64,000 bases of DNA, from NCBI GenBank assembly GCA_928212115.1, contig CAKMRJ010002223.1:311536620-311600619 (forward strand), in the 5' to 3' direction. Each line of letters opens with the position of its first letter. Position 1 is the stretch's first letter. Of this stretch, positions 44,262-55,303 are shown one piece after another. Both the position numbers and the translations under genes were made by a program. Below the pieces are notes generated by a model. The model saw only the letters and a list, made by a program, of their open reading frames with translations. It was not told the origin of the DNA and searched no databases. The DNA comes from Lactuca virosa (lineage: Eukaryota > Streptophyta > Magnoliopsida > Asterales > Asteraceae).

Positions 44262-45903
44262 ATAAGTCTAAAACTATTATTGAGTATGTCTTCAAAACCT
44301 AACTAGCAGTCGTAGCTCTTAAAGCCGCTGTCGAACTCTGACCTTGTCAATGACTTGTCCATTAGATAACGTATCATATATTCCTCCATTCTAGATATCA
44401 TATGGACTGAGACATGGAATATAATCATTCTCTCTGTCCATTTGTTGTTTCCCGATTTTCGATTTATGATGACTGACTGATTGAACAAATCAAATCAGTC
44501 CTGGCTTGGCCAAGCACTCACATGTGTCATCGCTAAATCATCTAGGGGCCCACCGATATCGCTTTTATCCCGAACGTAAAAGGAATGGATAAACTTCGAC
44601 TCATATGGCTTGTTCTACTACTTGTTGAATCATACACAAAGGCACGTTTTATAACATCGAGTTACCAAATGCGTTTTCGTGCAATCAATGTATAACCAAC
44701 TCATAGTAACAACTCATATCTCTAGGTTTGAAGAATATAAAATATTATCGTCTCATGATCACTCATGATAAAATCCATGAAGTGATTCAAATGAGCGCGG
44801 GTTGAATCCAATACTCAGAACTTATGAGCACTCATGAGTGTTGTAGCACCACTTTGTCCACCAACTTGGACCTCTACAAACCAACCCATGACAGTCTTGA
44901 TTCATATCTACTTCCAACATATGACCGACTATGGATGGTTTGAATAACTTAATCATTCAGGAAGAGCGACTTAGTTATTCTGGAAGTCAAAACATGCAAA
45001 GTGAAACACAAGAATAAATGAATCAAATATGGTATCAAACCCTATGAATATAAATAAACACTTTTATTTATCACCATACTGATTACTCATTATTCATTGT
45101 TTCGGTTTTGTCAACTTTATACTTGAATTAAAAACACTAGTTGTCCCATGCTCCAAGCATGTACACTATGTTTTTCTTAAACAATAGCTTTGCCATACAC
45201 CAAGTATGCACTCTATGTTTGTCTATGATCCTTACTTTGTGAAATAAACCAATTGAACATAATTTCAATGATTCTAATTTCACACTCCCAAATCCTTATC
45301 GAAAAATGTGAGAATTTCAAATTCCTATCATTTATCGAAATCTGTTTAGATTTTAAACTTATATGCACTGACCCTCCTGTAATGAATATGTACAAAGTCA
45401 CAAAGACTTGTCAACAGTCATTATAAGGTATTCCAATGGAGATCAACTCCATGGAAACTAAGTCTCATATTCAAAGTACATTGCTTTGGACATGCTTCTT
45501 GCATTAAGTTTTCTAATCTTACACATATAACTTCCACCTGTGGAGACAACTCCATATTCTCATTTTGACTATCACTTCTGAATAAGAGATGCCTTTTTTC
45601 AGAATATGTCAATATGGTCCTTCCAAAATTAGCACTATACTTCCAACTGTCCCTGAGCAACCAATCTTTGGTAAACCTCAGATTGTCCTCGACAATTGGT
45701 TAATCATTTTAGTCATATCCAATTCTAGACCTTTTCCCTTCTTAATGCCTCTGGGCATTTGGAAAAATTTAGAAATGACAAATATTATAGCACATGCAAT
45801 CAATCCTATACCCAAAGCAAATGGTACACGATTCATGATGTCTCACATAAAGACATGATTCTAGACCAGTCTTTTGCTACAATATTTTTATTTGCCATGT
45901 TTT

Positions 45904-45950
45904 CAAAATTTGACTATGAAGAGGGATGTCGTAATCATAATCGAATTTTG
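45904..45950. other. Constant-loop hairpin 1 (L1)
   Basis: The 16-nt arms CAAAATTTGACTATGA and TCATAATCGAATTTTG pair at 14 positions plus one T.G. The 15-nt loop is AGAGGGATGTCGTAA. Confidence 0.8.
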
Positions 45951-46381
45951 AGAACGCAATATATAGAATTTCCTTAAGTTGAACCAATCCAACATGAAAT
46001 TCATATATATATATTCTTGACTAAAGATGATTAAGGTCTCAATCTAAGCCTTTAGAACTGAAATGAAGTATATCCTCTCCCTTAATTATAGCAAAACAAC
46101 TTTTTCAATCCCTGCAGCCTCACGAATTGAAACTTTTGTTTTCTATAATTAACATTGCTAACTTGCAACACTAACAATAATTATCATGCTCCCACTAACA
46201 TGATGATTATTAGCATAACACTTATGCTCCCACTAGCTTTGACATGTACTCAGAAATCAGCTGGACTTCTAGAAATCAATACTTTATTGACTTTCTTACC
46301 AAAGTTCAGATTTCTGATACGAGATGCTTTGATAAAACTTTATCAAAATCATACACCTTTCCTTAGATATCATGCATGTGT

Positions 46382-46442
46382 GTCTAAACAATTTCAGAAC
46401 TATGAAAAGGGATGTCGTAATCATAGTCTCAATTGTTTAGAC
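46382..46442. other. Constant-loop hairpin 2 (L1)
   Basis: Outer arms GTCTAAACAATT and AATTGTTTAGAC (12 bp perfect), a small internal loop, inner arms ACTATGA and TCATAGT (7 bp perfect). The 15-nt loop is AAAGGGATGTCGTAA. Confidence 0.85.
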
Positions 46443-47938
46443 CTTTTGCCATCTGCTTCAAATCTACTTGGTGGAAGTGTTTCCTCACCATCATTTTCAT
46501 GAATCGGAGAGAAACCTTATGACCCTTAGATTTTATGGTGTATGTGTTCTTATCCATGTGAATCGTCAAAACCATAGTCACAAGACAAGGATAATGACAA
46601 ATCCAAACTCATATGGACTGAACTTATGAAATCTTAACTTCTTGCCACCTGGCAGTACAGGGCCTGCCATTGCTTCTAAGTTGTTATGCAACCAATTGAG
46701 AACTTTCAGAACTCCTATGCAAAGCCAACTTTAACTGGAATGGGCACAGAATATGTCAACACGATAGGTTATAAACCTCAAGTCGTGTGCTAGTGAAGAA
46801 CCTCAGGTTTTATTCTTGATTAGTTCTTGAAATTCTTTTTAGGATCTTTAAGACTCCCACTATCCTCTTGACATATAAGACTATCTTGCCAAATATTCAA
46901 GAGATAGTGCGGATTCTTTATCAAGACAAACACTTCACCCAATTGGTCTTAGTTGGTCTTTGTTTTATCCAAAAAATCACAACTTACCAATTTCAAATGT
47001 ACAAGAGTAGGACACTTTTACTCTTACATTTGACAAGTGTTTTAAACCTTTCTTTAAGATATGTCACTCAAGTTACAATCTTGGAGTATGACTCTAAGAA
47101 TTGTTTTGGAACGAAGTATGACTCATCTTCCTGATCTAACCATTTCAACAATTCGTGACTCCTCTTCTTAGTCATAAGAATGCACTAAGATGACCTTTAG
47201 AGGACTAATTGTGATATGATTTCTAAATCATTAAGATGATCACAAACATGATACTAAAGTACTCTCCCATCTTTTCAGATTTGAGAAACTTTTATCTTTC
47301 TGCCTAATTTGATTCTTCCCATTCGTTCTGCCATACATTGAGACTTTTCCAATGTTTCAGAAGTATACTTAAACTTGTAAGTATAACCATATTTACTAAA
47401 CTTTAGTAAATCAAATAGTCTCAATGAGCTTTGTGGTGGACATGACCAGTGCACAAGAATGTGTACTCGATCCCTTTAGTCCTTCACTTGACTCACACAT
47501 CCATGTGAACAAATAATTAGTCTTGATTTTCCAATGCTTGAAAGTTCTCATTCATCATACTATTCAACTTGCATGATTCCAAGTTTCGGTCCAATTGAAA
47601 CTTGGGTGATGAGGAACTTTCCTGATTTGGTAAATTTAGACACTACCACAAATGAAAGAATCAAATCCATTTTCCAATATTGCTGTCAGTGGAATCATAT
47701 AAGCAACAATTTTCCACAAATGCCATTGTAAGGATACTTCAAATAAATAAAATTAAACAATTTTCTTTTATTTTAAAACTTTGCGGAAAAACTTATCCTT
47801 ACAATCCACATGGAAAATTGTTGTTATCTATTCCTTAGCAATATATCATAACTTCTTAAGCAACTGCTCAAAATTCTGATGCGATCGAAATCCACCTTCG
47901 CGATCAGAATCTGCATATACTTCCTTTAAGATTTCTCT

Positions 47939-48693
47939 CTATTCTTTGATTCTTAAAACATCAACATGTGACCCAGTCACATCATGTAATGAGGATCTCA
48001 GAATAGAACTTAACAGAGTTAGATAATGGGCTCTACCTGATGTAGAGTCAAACTTATTGACTTTAACATCCTTAGGTAAATTTGGCAGCTTTGCAATCAA
48101 CGCCCCTTCCTTTGGCAAAATAAACATATGGACCCTTTGGTAATGGGACTATCTCAGACTTAGCCTTTCTCTTTACCATTTGGTCAACCGGGTTGACTAT
48201 GGCCAATCCCTTTCCATTGGGAAGAGAATGCTTTTTCTGGATTTCCAGTGTCACCATTGTCACTGTCCATAAAGTTTTTGGGAAGTTGATCTTCTAATCA
48301 AATTTGCTTTACTATCGTTCCAAATCATTGCTGATTCAGCAGCACCAAGCAAATAGATATGATCATTAAGGTTCATGTCATAGTCTGTTTCATAGTAGTC
48401 CCAAAGGAACTCACTATGTGACTTAGAAAGTGATTGAACATCCAACTTTCTCAAGACTTTAACACCCAACTCTCCCGGCTTGTCAATATGTGACTTCATC
48501 TCTAAGATGTGATCACACATAGACCTTGCTTGCCATTAGGGCTTGAGTGACCTTGAACTTGTGGGTTAGGGAGAATAATTGGAGGAGGTGGAGGAAGAGA
48601 AGTATGACTTCCATGAGCCAAACTCGGGAAGTCATATTCATTAGGAAAGCTTGGTTTGGGAAGATCATTGTTGTCTAAACCAGACATCAACAA
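47939..48693 (-). pseudogene. gag: Decayed copia-type gag of L1
   Basis: Four short minus-strand pieces read in order: a Pro-rich start, then a capsid-like piece (MCDHILEMKSHIDK, ELGVKVL, WDYYETDYDMNL), a basic piece (KRKAKSEIVPLPKG) and a ruined zinc-knuckle region in which Cys residues are lost. The pattern resembles the DHILEMK and YNM.KTI capsid region of Ty1/copia gag. Frameshifts separate the pieces. Confidence 0.55.
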
Positions 48694-48774
48694 TGGGAGA
48701 AATTCACGTAAAGTTGATTTAAGTCCTTAATATAACACCCAAAGTGATATATTAAGGCTAGGACCCAACAAACT

Positions 48775-48819
48775 ATTTTATAACTTGGAAGAGGGATGCC
48801 GTAATCCAAGCTATAAAAT
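48775..48819. other. Constant-loop hairpin 3 (L1 leader)
   Basis: Arms ATTTTATA-a-CTTGGA and TCCAAG-c-TATAAAAT (14 bp with one mismatch). The 15-nt loop is AGAGGGATGCCGTAA. Confidence 0.85.
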
Positions 48820-48973
48820 ATTTGAAGGTAGGTGAATGACGATTCACCAATTTCCACCAAGATAAACTAAATGTATTTAATTAGGTTTTTTACTTGGATT
48901 TGAAACTCCTAGATCTTTTGAGATTCATTGAACTTTTCAATGGCATGTTTCAATCTCGAGTGTGCCCTTCAGT

Positions 48974-49004
48974 TTTTGTGACTGGGATGCCGAGGATCAC
49001 AAAA
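48974..49004. other. Constant-loop hairpin 4 (L1 leader)
   Basis: Arms TTTTGTGA and TCACAAAA (8 bp perfect). The 15-nt loop is CTGGGATGCCGAGGA, sharing the GGGATGCCG core. Confidence 0.8.
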
Positions 49005-49041
49005 CAAGGTGTGAAGTAACCATGCAAATATACTTGGTACC

Positions 49042-49113
49042 CTTAATATTTACCCCTCAATCGATGTGCCGGTTAACCACACGAGCTCCACCGATACTAT
49101 GATAAATATTAAG
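49042..49113. other. Large hairpin with GGTTAACC loop, copy 1 (L1 leader)
   Basis: Arms CTTAATATTTA and TAAATATTAAG (11 bp perfect) enclose a 50-nt loop with TGTGCCGGTTAACCACAC and GCTCCAC blocks. Confidence 0.8.
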
Positions 49114-49126
49114 TTTCTTTTTGCCT

Positions 49127-49192
49127 ACTTTGTTAAATCCAGGTTAGTGTGCCGGTTAACCACACACGCTCCACTAACGGTTTAAACAAAGT
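49127..49192. other. Large hairpin with GGTTAACC loop, copy 2 (L1 leader)
   Basis: Arms ACTTTGTT and AACAAAGT plus inner GTTAG and CTAAC enclose the same TGTGCCGGTTAACCACAC and GCTCCAC blocks. The arms are unrelated to copy 1. Confidence 0.8.
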
Positions 49193-50157
49193 GCAAAGTG
49201 TAATTTCATGGATTAGCACCTTATTCACATTTTCCTAAGTAACTAAGATTGGGAATTAATAAAAGGTTTATTTACTTAGTATTTATCATTATACTTATAA
49301 TGAAGTGAAAATTATAGTCCTTGTCCTACCTGTTCGGCTAACGACCCTCCACCGGTCAAGGAAGCGGTGAGTGAGAGTGGACACCCATTAAACTGTCATT
49401 TTATAGTTAGTAACCTCAAACCATATATTTATGGATTAATAATACTCTTTTAATTAAACGCTTTAATTAACTATTAATAAAGTCCATAAGAGTTAATTTG
49501 GACTATTCAACAAAACATCATAATTCCAATTATTAAACTCAAAATTAAAACCATTTAATTAATTGTTTAAGTTATGAACCCAAGAGTTTTAGAATTCAAT
49601 TCTTTTTTTCATAAAAAACTTTTCTCAAATTCCAAAACTTGAGGGCAAGTTTTGTAATTCTTGAAAACCTTTTGATTCCATAACTTATGGAATTAATGGT
49701 GTTTTATGATGAAACTTTCCATGTTCCATAACTTAAGAACAAGTTATGGAATTCTTTAAAACATTAACACCAAACTTTGTAACTCTATAAAAACTTTGAA
49801 TAAATTTTTTTTTTTTAAAAAAAACTTTCATATCCATAACTTATGGAAGTTTCAAAAACCCTTAAGATCACAAGTTTAAAAAAAACTTTTGAGCTCCAAA
49901 ATTTTATGACAAAATATGTAACTCCTTAAAACATTTAGATCAAACTTGTAAAACTAATAAAATAATCATATCATTTTATCTTTACTAAATTTGACCTAAT
50001 TCAACTCATATAACAAATGATTCAAATTTTACAAATAATTCGTTTTTCACAAAACAAGTAATTATCTTAAAATTTGACAAACGTCATGTTTTTTTTTTTC
50101 CTTTTTTTTCAACTTGAAAATAAAACATTTGCATCAATATAACAGAAAACAACCCAT

Positions 50158-50170
50158 GGCTCTGATACCA
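50158..50170 (-). other. Primer binding site, Met-tRNA type (L1)
   Basis: TGGTATCAGAGCC on the minus strand, 1 nt from the 5' LTR end. It fixes the orientation of L1. Confidence 0.9.
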
Positions 50171-50171
50171 C

Positions 50172-50922
50172 TGTTGGGTTTTGAGCATTCTAACACTCCT
50201 ATGGTGTACATGCAACCCTATAAACCTTGGATCTATGTTTTCTCTATAATACATGCAAATATTAACTATTCCAACGTTTCATCCTAACTAGCATATTATG
50301 AAGCACCTATACTACAAAGTTCTAGTTAGATGACATACCTTTTGATGTAGCTTGATGTCTTCAAGCTTTAAGAGCTTAGCCCCAATAGTGTGGAAGCCTC
50401 AAATGGAATCACAAATCACCAAAACACCTTGGAAGAACTTGAGAGAATATGTATGCACACTAAAATCGGCCCACTCTTATTTTCACACACTTATGCCAAT
50501 TTTGTGAGCCAAGGACCCCTTTATATATTATGGAGGCTTAGGGTTACATCCATGTAAACCCTAATACCCATGACCTTTCATTTACATAGGATCCATGGGT
50601 TAAAAGCTCCATGGACCATCCATGAAAGCTTAGCCCAACCTAAATGAACTTGGCCCATTCCATATATATAAGAGTCCATATTTAATTAGTTCTTTTTGAT
50701 CACTTAATTAATTCTAAATTAATTGTTGATCAATACTAATTAAATAATATGATTCCATATTAATATATTAGAACTTATAATATATTAATATAAATCATAA
50801 ATATACTATTCTCAAAAGACTATCCATATAAATTGTATCGGTGAAGTGCAACCCAAATGGACCATGCCGGGTCGGGTCAAGTACATACCAAATATAGTTA
50901 TGACTTACATATTAATCCAACA
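50172..50922 (-). repeat. L1 5' LTR (751 bp)
   Basis: On the minus strand it runs from TGTTGGATTAATATG to AAAACCCAACA. It is repeated almost base for base at 62409-63160. Confidence 0.9.
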
Positions 50923-52148
50923 AAAAACTTATCAGTAGAGCATGTTGCTTGTTCAGCAGCAGGCTTTCCATAAATCATGAAGGGTTCTCTATCAATTTCT
51001 TCTTGAGATAGAGGAATAACATTGAAAGTATGATTGAATGGAGGAGGGACATTCTCAAGACCTAATCCTACTTTCTTTTGGTTTCCACAGGTAAGGTCCT
51101 TCCACTGTATTTGTTTCTCAATCATTTTTGCAACTACTTCACTTGACCCATCGAACTTGTTAAAAATAAATTCAGTATTTTCAAGACGATTTTTCAATGA
51201 GTCAAGTTTAGCGGTCACAGCAGCAAATTTTCTTTTGATATGATCATAGTTTTCGCATTTGTTGCTGTAATCTTCTTGTAGTTTCTTAAAGTCCTTTATT
51301 TTATTCTATAATTGTGTTTTTAAAGGCTTTTGATTTTTCCTAAGTGTGTAACCCTCATACTTAAGTTCCTCGTTCTCTCTCTTGATTAATTCAATTTGCT
51401 CACATAAGAATTTAACAGGTTTTATACAAGATTGAGGGCAGCCGAATTCACTGACCTCGGGTTTAACTAGCTCAGAAGAAGTTTGCACCATGAACGCAAA
51501 CTGAAGATTCATCATTTCCTCTTCCGGGTCTATTTCTGCTTCTTCCTCCAAACCATCCATGATCTGAGCAAGATGCGCATTTTCAGGTCCTGAAATATTC
51601 AGAGCATGAATTTGATCTTCCCAATCAAAGGATTGGGCTACCATCGCCAAGTGGCAGTATGATTTCTTGAAGAAGATCCCTTGTTGACATAGGTTACCGG
51701 TACCATGGTTCTTTCAGAGTTCTCTCTTCGGTCTGGCCTTGGACACTCCCTTGCAAAATGACCAGGCTCATGGAAATTGTAGCATCTCAGCTTCCCTTTG
51801 TTGAACCCCACTTTCTAGTCAGAGTTTACACTCCATTTGTTTTTCCCTGTCTTCTTGGAGAACTGCTTTGCTCTAAAGACAGCCATGGCCATTTTCCAAG
51901 TGATGTCCATCTCCTCCACATCCTCAGGATGGATCTGGTCTAGGTCAGCAAAAGATAATTGTGGGGAAAGCTCTCCAGCCACAAAAGCGTTGTAACAGTT
52001 CACCAGACCAGTGCTGAGGGCCAGATTTTCTTCTTTTTCTTTAGACTGAACCCTTGAGATTGACTAGGTGCAGCTGTGGATGAACCAACAATAGAACCAA
52101 CTTGTTGAGATAAAGTTTGAGGTTGAGAAACAAAAGTATAGCCTATCA
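50923..52148 (-). pseudogene. gag: Middle part of C1 gag and a 19-bp remnant of its 5' LTR
   Basis: On the minus strand: a Gln/Ser-rich piece, then the UBN2-like segment (LDQIHPEDVEEMDITWKMAM, ending KKTGKNKW), a knuckle in which one Cys is Phe (CYNFHEPGHFAREC), then a long Glu/Lys-rich coiled-coil-like segment (CEQIELIKRENEELKYEG). Only 19 bp of the 5' LTR start remain (about 52130-52148); PBS and gag N-terminus are deleted. Frame breaks lie near 51660 and 51300. Confidence 0.75.
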
Positions 52149-52620
52149 CCGTCCTCCTTTCGAGATGTTGTATGGGAGGAAGTGCAGGACCCCGATATGC
52201 TGGGGAGAGGTCGGACAGAGAGTCATGAGGAGTACCGAAGTAGTACTCAAGACTACGGAGAGGATCCAGCAGGTTCGGAGCAGGCTTCAGACCGCTCAGA
52301 GTCGGCAGAAAAGTTATGCCGACAAGCGTCGATCGGACCTGGAATTCCAGGTCGGGGATATGGTGCTCCTGAAGGTGTCGTCTTGGAAGGGCGTCATTCG
52401 ATTCAGGAAGCGGGGCAAGCTGGGCTCCAAGTACATCGAGCGGCCAGTGGCAATCCTTCACAGGAAGTCAAGGGATATGAGGAACAAGAGAGTGGAGCTG
52501 GTAAAGGTGTAGTGGCAGCACCGAAAGGGCTCAGAATGGACCTGGGAGCCGGAGGACGAAATGAGGGAGCATTACCTCGAGCTTTTTCAGGATCGAGAAG
52601 CAGACTTCGAGGACGAAGTC
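52149..52620 (+). pseudogene. pol: C-terminal integrase and chromodomain-like tail of G
   Basis: The G frame resumes after C1 with FEMLYGRKCRTPICWGEVGQ and VGDMVLLKVSSWKGVIRFRKRGKLG. Compared with H, about 60 codons are missing between GKLG.KYI and ERPVAIL; the break sits at a TACATCGAG shared by both ends. A TAG at 52510 (likely CAG) precedes the chromodomain-type tail (GSEWTWEPEDEMREHY). The 5-bp duplication of C1 occupies 52149-52153. Confidence 0.8.
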
Positions 52621-52630
52621 TAAGATAAGT

Positions 52631-52639
52631 GGGGAGATT
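52631..52639 (+). other. Polypurine tract of G
   Basis: GGGGAGATT directly precedes the 3' LTR start TGTAACACCC. Confidence 0.75.
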
Positions 52640-54628
52640 TGTAACACCCGATTCCTGGTATGTCTTTAATTAAAGAATTTTATGTATTTTCTTTAGAACT
52701 CGACGATTGGTGGCCCAAATCGTCGAGTAGAGACGAGATCCGCGGGAAGTTTAAGTGACCTACTCGACGAGTCGGAGACTGACTCGGCGAGTAGGTGTTG
52801 TTTGGGTAAAACCCTAAATTTGAAGGTTTGCACCGTACTTAAACGTCTTATTGCAGCCTCCATCGTCCTATATGCTCCCAGAACACCTCATATCGAAACC
52901 CTAGCCACTTTGAGTGATCTAAGGCCATTTTTGGTGCTTTTGGGTGGTTTGTGAAGCTTCAAAGGAAGGAAGAAGCTTGGGAATCCGATTTGGGGCTTGT
53001 AGATCTAGAGGTCTTATTCCATCTTCAGCTCAATCAAGGTAAATGCCCCCTGTTTTGGTCTTCCATTCGATTGTTCATCTTTAGGGCTTAGATTTTGGGT
53101 GCATTTAGGGCTTTCTAAGCCATTTTCGGATTTGTGAAGTGATTAATGGAGTTCTACTTTCAGATCTGAGTCATTGGAGGGGTCTCATGGCATAAAGGTG
53201 CCAAGTCTATGGCGATGAGAGCCCCATGCTCATTGTAGAGCACCTTTTATGGATTTTTGTGCCAAAAACCCCATGCATGTGCACCAAGTTTGGAACTTTA
53301 CGTATAAAATGGACATTAGCAGAACAAATGTATGGTTTTGACGTGTAAGGACCCATTTAAATCGACTGTATACTAAGGGTCAAGAAGGGACTCGACGAGT
53401 TGTTCTTGGAACTCGGCGAGTCGGTGTGTAATGACCACTAAATCCTTTCTGTGGATGGACCAGTGGTTGGGAAGGAAGTCCCGTAAATGTTTAGACTCAT
53501 AAAGGGACGTGGGAATCATGGGACTCGACGAGCGTATGAACAGACTCGGCGAGTCCAAGGCAATCTCCCAACCTTTGAAGATGAAGTCGACAAGTTGTTC
53601 ATACAACTCGGCGAGTCATAGACTGGACACTTTCTTATAAGGGAGATGAACTCGCCGAGTTTTTCTTGGAACTCGGTGAATCGGATGAAGATGGTCTCGA
53701 TGGTTTGAATGAAGGAGAACTCGACGAGTACTCGCTAGACTCAACGAGTGGTGTCGGGGTTGGATCGGGTTAGTGGGAGCATGGACTCGACGAGTTGGTA
53801 GAAGTGGGTTTAAGACACTACATGACATCGAGGTGAGTTACCTTCCAGTAGAAGTGGGTTTAAGGCACCAAGGCCGGCCCACTATTTATTGTTAGTTGGG
53901 ACGATTATCTTTGTGATAATTGTTGGGTCTGTTATTGTTGGTTATGTGAGTATGCTAGTTTGCTAGTTACTATGTTATGTGAGATAGTATCAGTAGTAGG
54001 GGACTAGTCCCCGATCCGGTCGCTAGGACAATGGGTAGGTCGGACACCACAGATATGTCTGACAGCATGATTATGATATGATATTATGTGTTAGTAGTAG
54101 GGGGTGAAATAGTCCCCGTGTTCGGTTGAGATAGACCGAAAGGTAGGTCGGCACCCCTGAATAGCTTGACATGGGTAGGTCAGCACCCCAAAATAGCTTG
54201 ACGTGGGTAGGTCAGCACCCCAGAATGGCTTGACATGGGCAGGTCAGCACCCCAGAATGGCTTGACATGGGTAGGACGGGCGCCCCAGAATTGCCCGGTA
54301 GTATGTATGCTATGTGGTTGTATGGTATGTGGTATGATGGGGAACTCACTAAGATTTGTGCTTACAGTTTTAGTTTTGGTTTTAGGTACCTCTTCGTCTA
54401 AGGGGAAGGAGCCAGCGGTGTAGCGGCGCATCACACACACACATGTTTCCGCATGGAGTTTTTTTGGGGATGTACTCTGATTTATTTCACTTTTGACGAT
54501 ATGATTTTCAGACACTTTGTTATGTTTCTTTTTGCAAATGACCTGGCGTGGGAAATGTTTTGGTGAACTAAATTGTGAAATACTAAATTAAAAATGAGAG
54601 TTTTGGGCTTGAATTTTGGGATGTTACA
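52640..54628 (+). repeat. G 3' LTR (1989 bp)
   Basis: Homologous to the 5' LTR. It lacks a block corresponding to about 32430-32600. The substitutions and indels between the two LTRs indicate an older insertion. Confidence 0.9.
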
Positions 54629-55303
54629 ATTTTCATGTTATCCAGAAATCGGGATCCTACCCCAGTAACTACTTAAGGCTAATAACATTTTCATGTTATC
54701 AAAGATTGGGATTTTGCCCCAGAAATTACATAAGGTCTATAAAATCTTCATGTTGTGACACGTTGGGAATGTTCCCCAGAGAATACGGTCGAATTGCAAC
54801 ATTTTCATGTTATCTATCCAATGAATTATATCACAAGTGGGAATCCTCCCCAGAATATAACATTAACATATTATCGATTTTGTTAAAGTCTATAATCTAA
54901 ACAGGTTGTCCTAAGGAGAAATTTCCCTTATGAGATCCAACATCCTTATTTTTTAGGATCTCTGACAATAAGGATCCTTGCCCTTAAGGATCCTCATCGA
55001 CCTTTGTTGGAGAGGAACCTCATTCCCAATAGTGAACCAATGTTCTCTCCTAAGTTGGAATTTATCCTCACTATATTCTAAAATTCAAAGACTCGTGAAG
55101 CTTAAAGAGGAACTCGAAGACAATCAGCCATGCAGAAAAACCATGAGAGAGATGTAAAAGGAAAATGCTACCATATCATTCAAAAGAAGAAAGGGTTGCA
55201 TATCAACCCATCCAAAAATTTAATTGTCTTACATCACTAACAAAAATAAAAGCTACTTAAACCAATTTTTTGCAGGCCTAGGCCTTAGTCTAGTCATCAT
55301 CGG
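54629..55303 (+). repeat. Rest of the T2 tandem array and spacer
   Basis: Array units with AACATTTTCATGTTAT and GGGATCCTACCCCAG to about 54900, then non-coding spacer with AGGATCCT boxes to the end of the antisense gene. It is the inverted counterpart of T1 12640-11760. Confidence 0.7.

Larger units (their letters stand above)
44262..47938 (-). other. L1 interior downstream of gag, no recognisable coding region
   Basis: 3.7 kb. No RT (YVDD), integrase or RNase H motif is readable on either strand and frames are short. Inverted repeats occur, including the constant-loop hairpins at 45904-45950 and 46382-46442 and an 8-bp stem at about 44474-44499 (GACTGATT/AATCAGTC). Either pol is decayed beyond recognition or it was never present. 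Confidence 0.5.
48694..50157 (-). other. L1 5' leader between PBS and gag, packed with inverted repeats
   Basis: No coding potential. Perfect or near-perfect hairpins include 48725-48757 (10 bp), 48775-48819, 48974-49004, 49042-49113, 49127-49192, 49633-49654 (9 bp, 4-nt loop), 49675-49693 and 49724-49751 (11 bp, 6-nt loop). Leaders of retroelements carry packaging and dimerisation structures, so such a role is plausible (inference). Confidence 0.7.
43497..50922 (-). mobile_element. Copia-like, apparently non-autonomous element L1 (minus strand)
   Basis: LTRs 50172-50922 (5') and 43497-44248 (3'), a Met-type PBS next to the 5' LTR and a PPT next to the 3' LTR. The flanks AAAAT and AAAAA are a target duplication with one mismatch in C1 gag. 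The 5.9 kb interior shows a decayed gag (48693-47939) and no RT, integrase or protease motif. It contains a striking set of hairpins. A related solo LTR lies at 19156-19906 and a partial near-identical copy at 61747-63160. Confidence 0.85.
38134..52148 (-). mobile_element. Sirevirus-like Ty1/copia element C1 (minus strand, split by L1)
   Basis: It inserted into G integrase with the perfect duplication CCGTC (38129-38133 and 52149-52153). In element order: 19 bp of 5' LTR, gag from its middle (52136-50923), L1 insertion, gag end, protease-integrase, RT-RNase H, a small downstream frame, PPT, 3' LTR (38640-38134). The GGGGGAGAT PPT and the long gag with one knuckle resemble Sireviruses (SIRE/Maximus); the lineage call is moderate. 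Confidence 0.85.
31264..54628 (+). mobile_element. Tekay-like Ty3/gypsy chromovirus G (discontinuous)
   Basis: 5' LTR 31264-33411, Met PBS, gag, protease, RT, RNase H, integrase, C1 insertion at 38134-52148, integrase end, PPT, 3' LTR 52640-54628. The flanks ATTTTC (31258-31263 and 54629-54634) are a direct repeat inside the T2 tandem array, and the uninterrupted unit is visible nearby, which confirms the site. Its pol is close to H but its LTR is unrelated over most of its length. Confidence 0.9.

Noticed and set aside
44262..47938. Hidden pol gene in L1
   Set aside because: I looked for YVDD, integrase HHCC and RNase H motifs on both strands and found none; short frames here have no conserved blocks.
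52000..52628. Open frames antisense to or shifted from the G integrase tail (52000-52461 minus, 52182-52628 plus)
   Set aside because: They are shadows of the G pol frame, apart from the C1 gag residues at 52004-52136.
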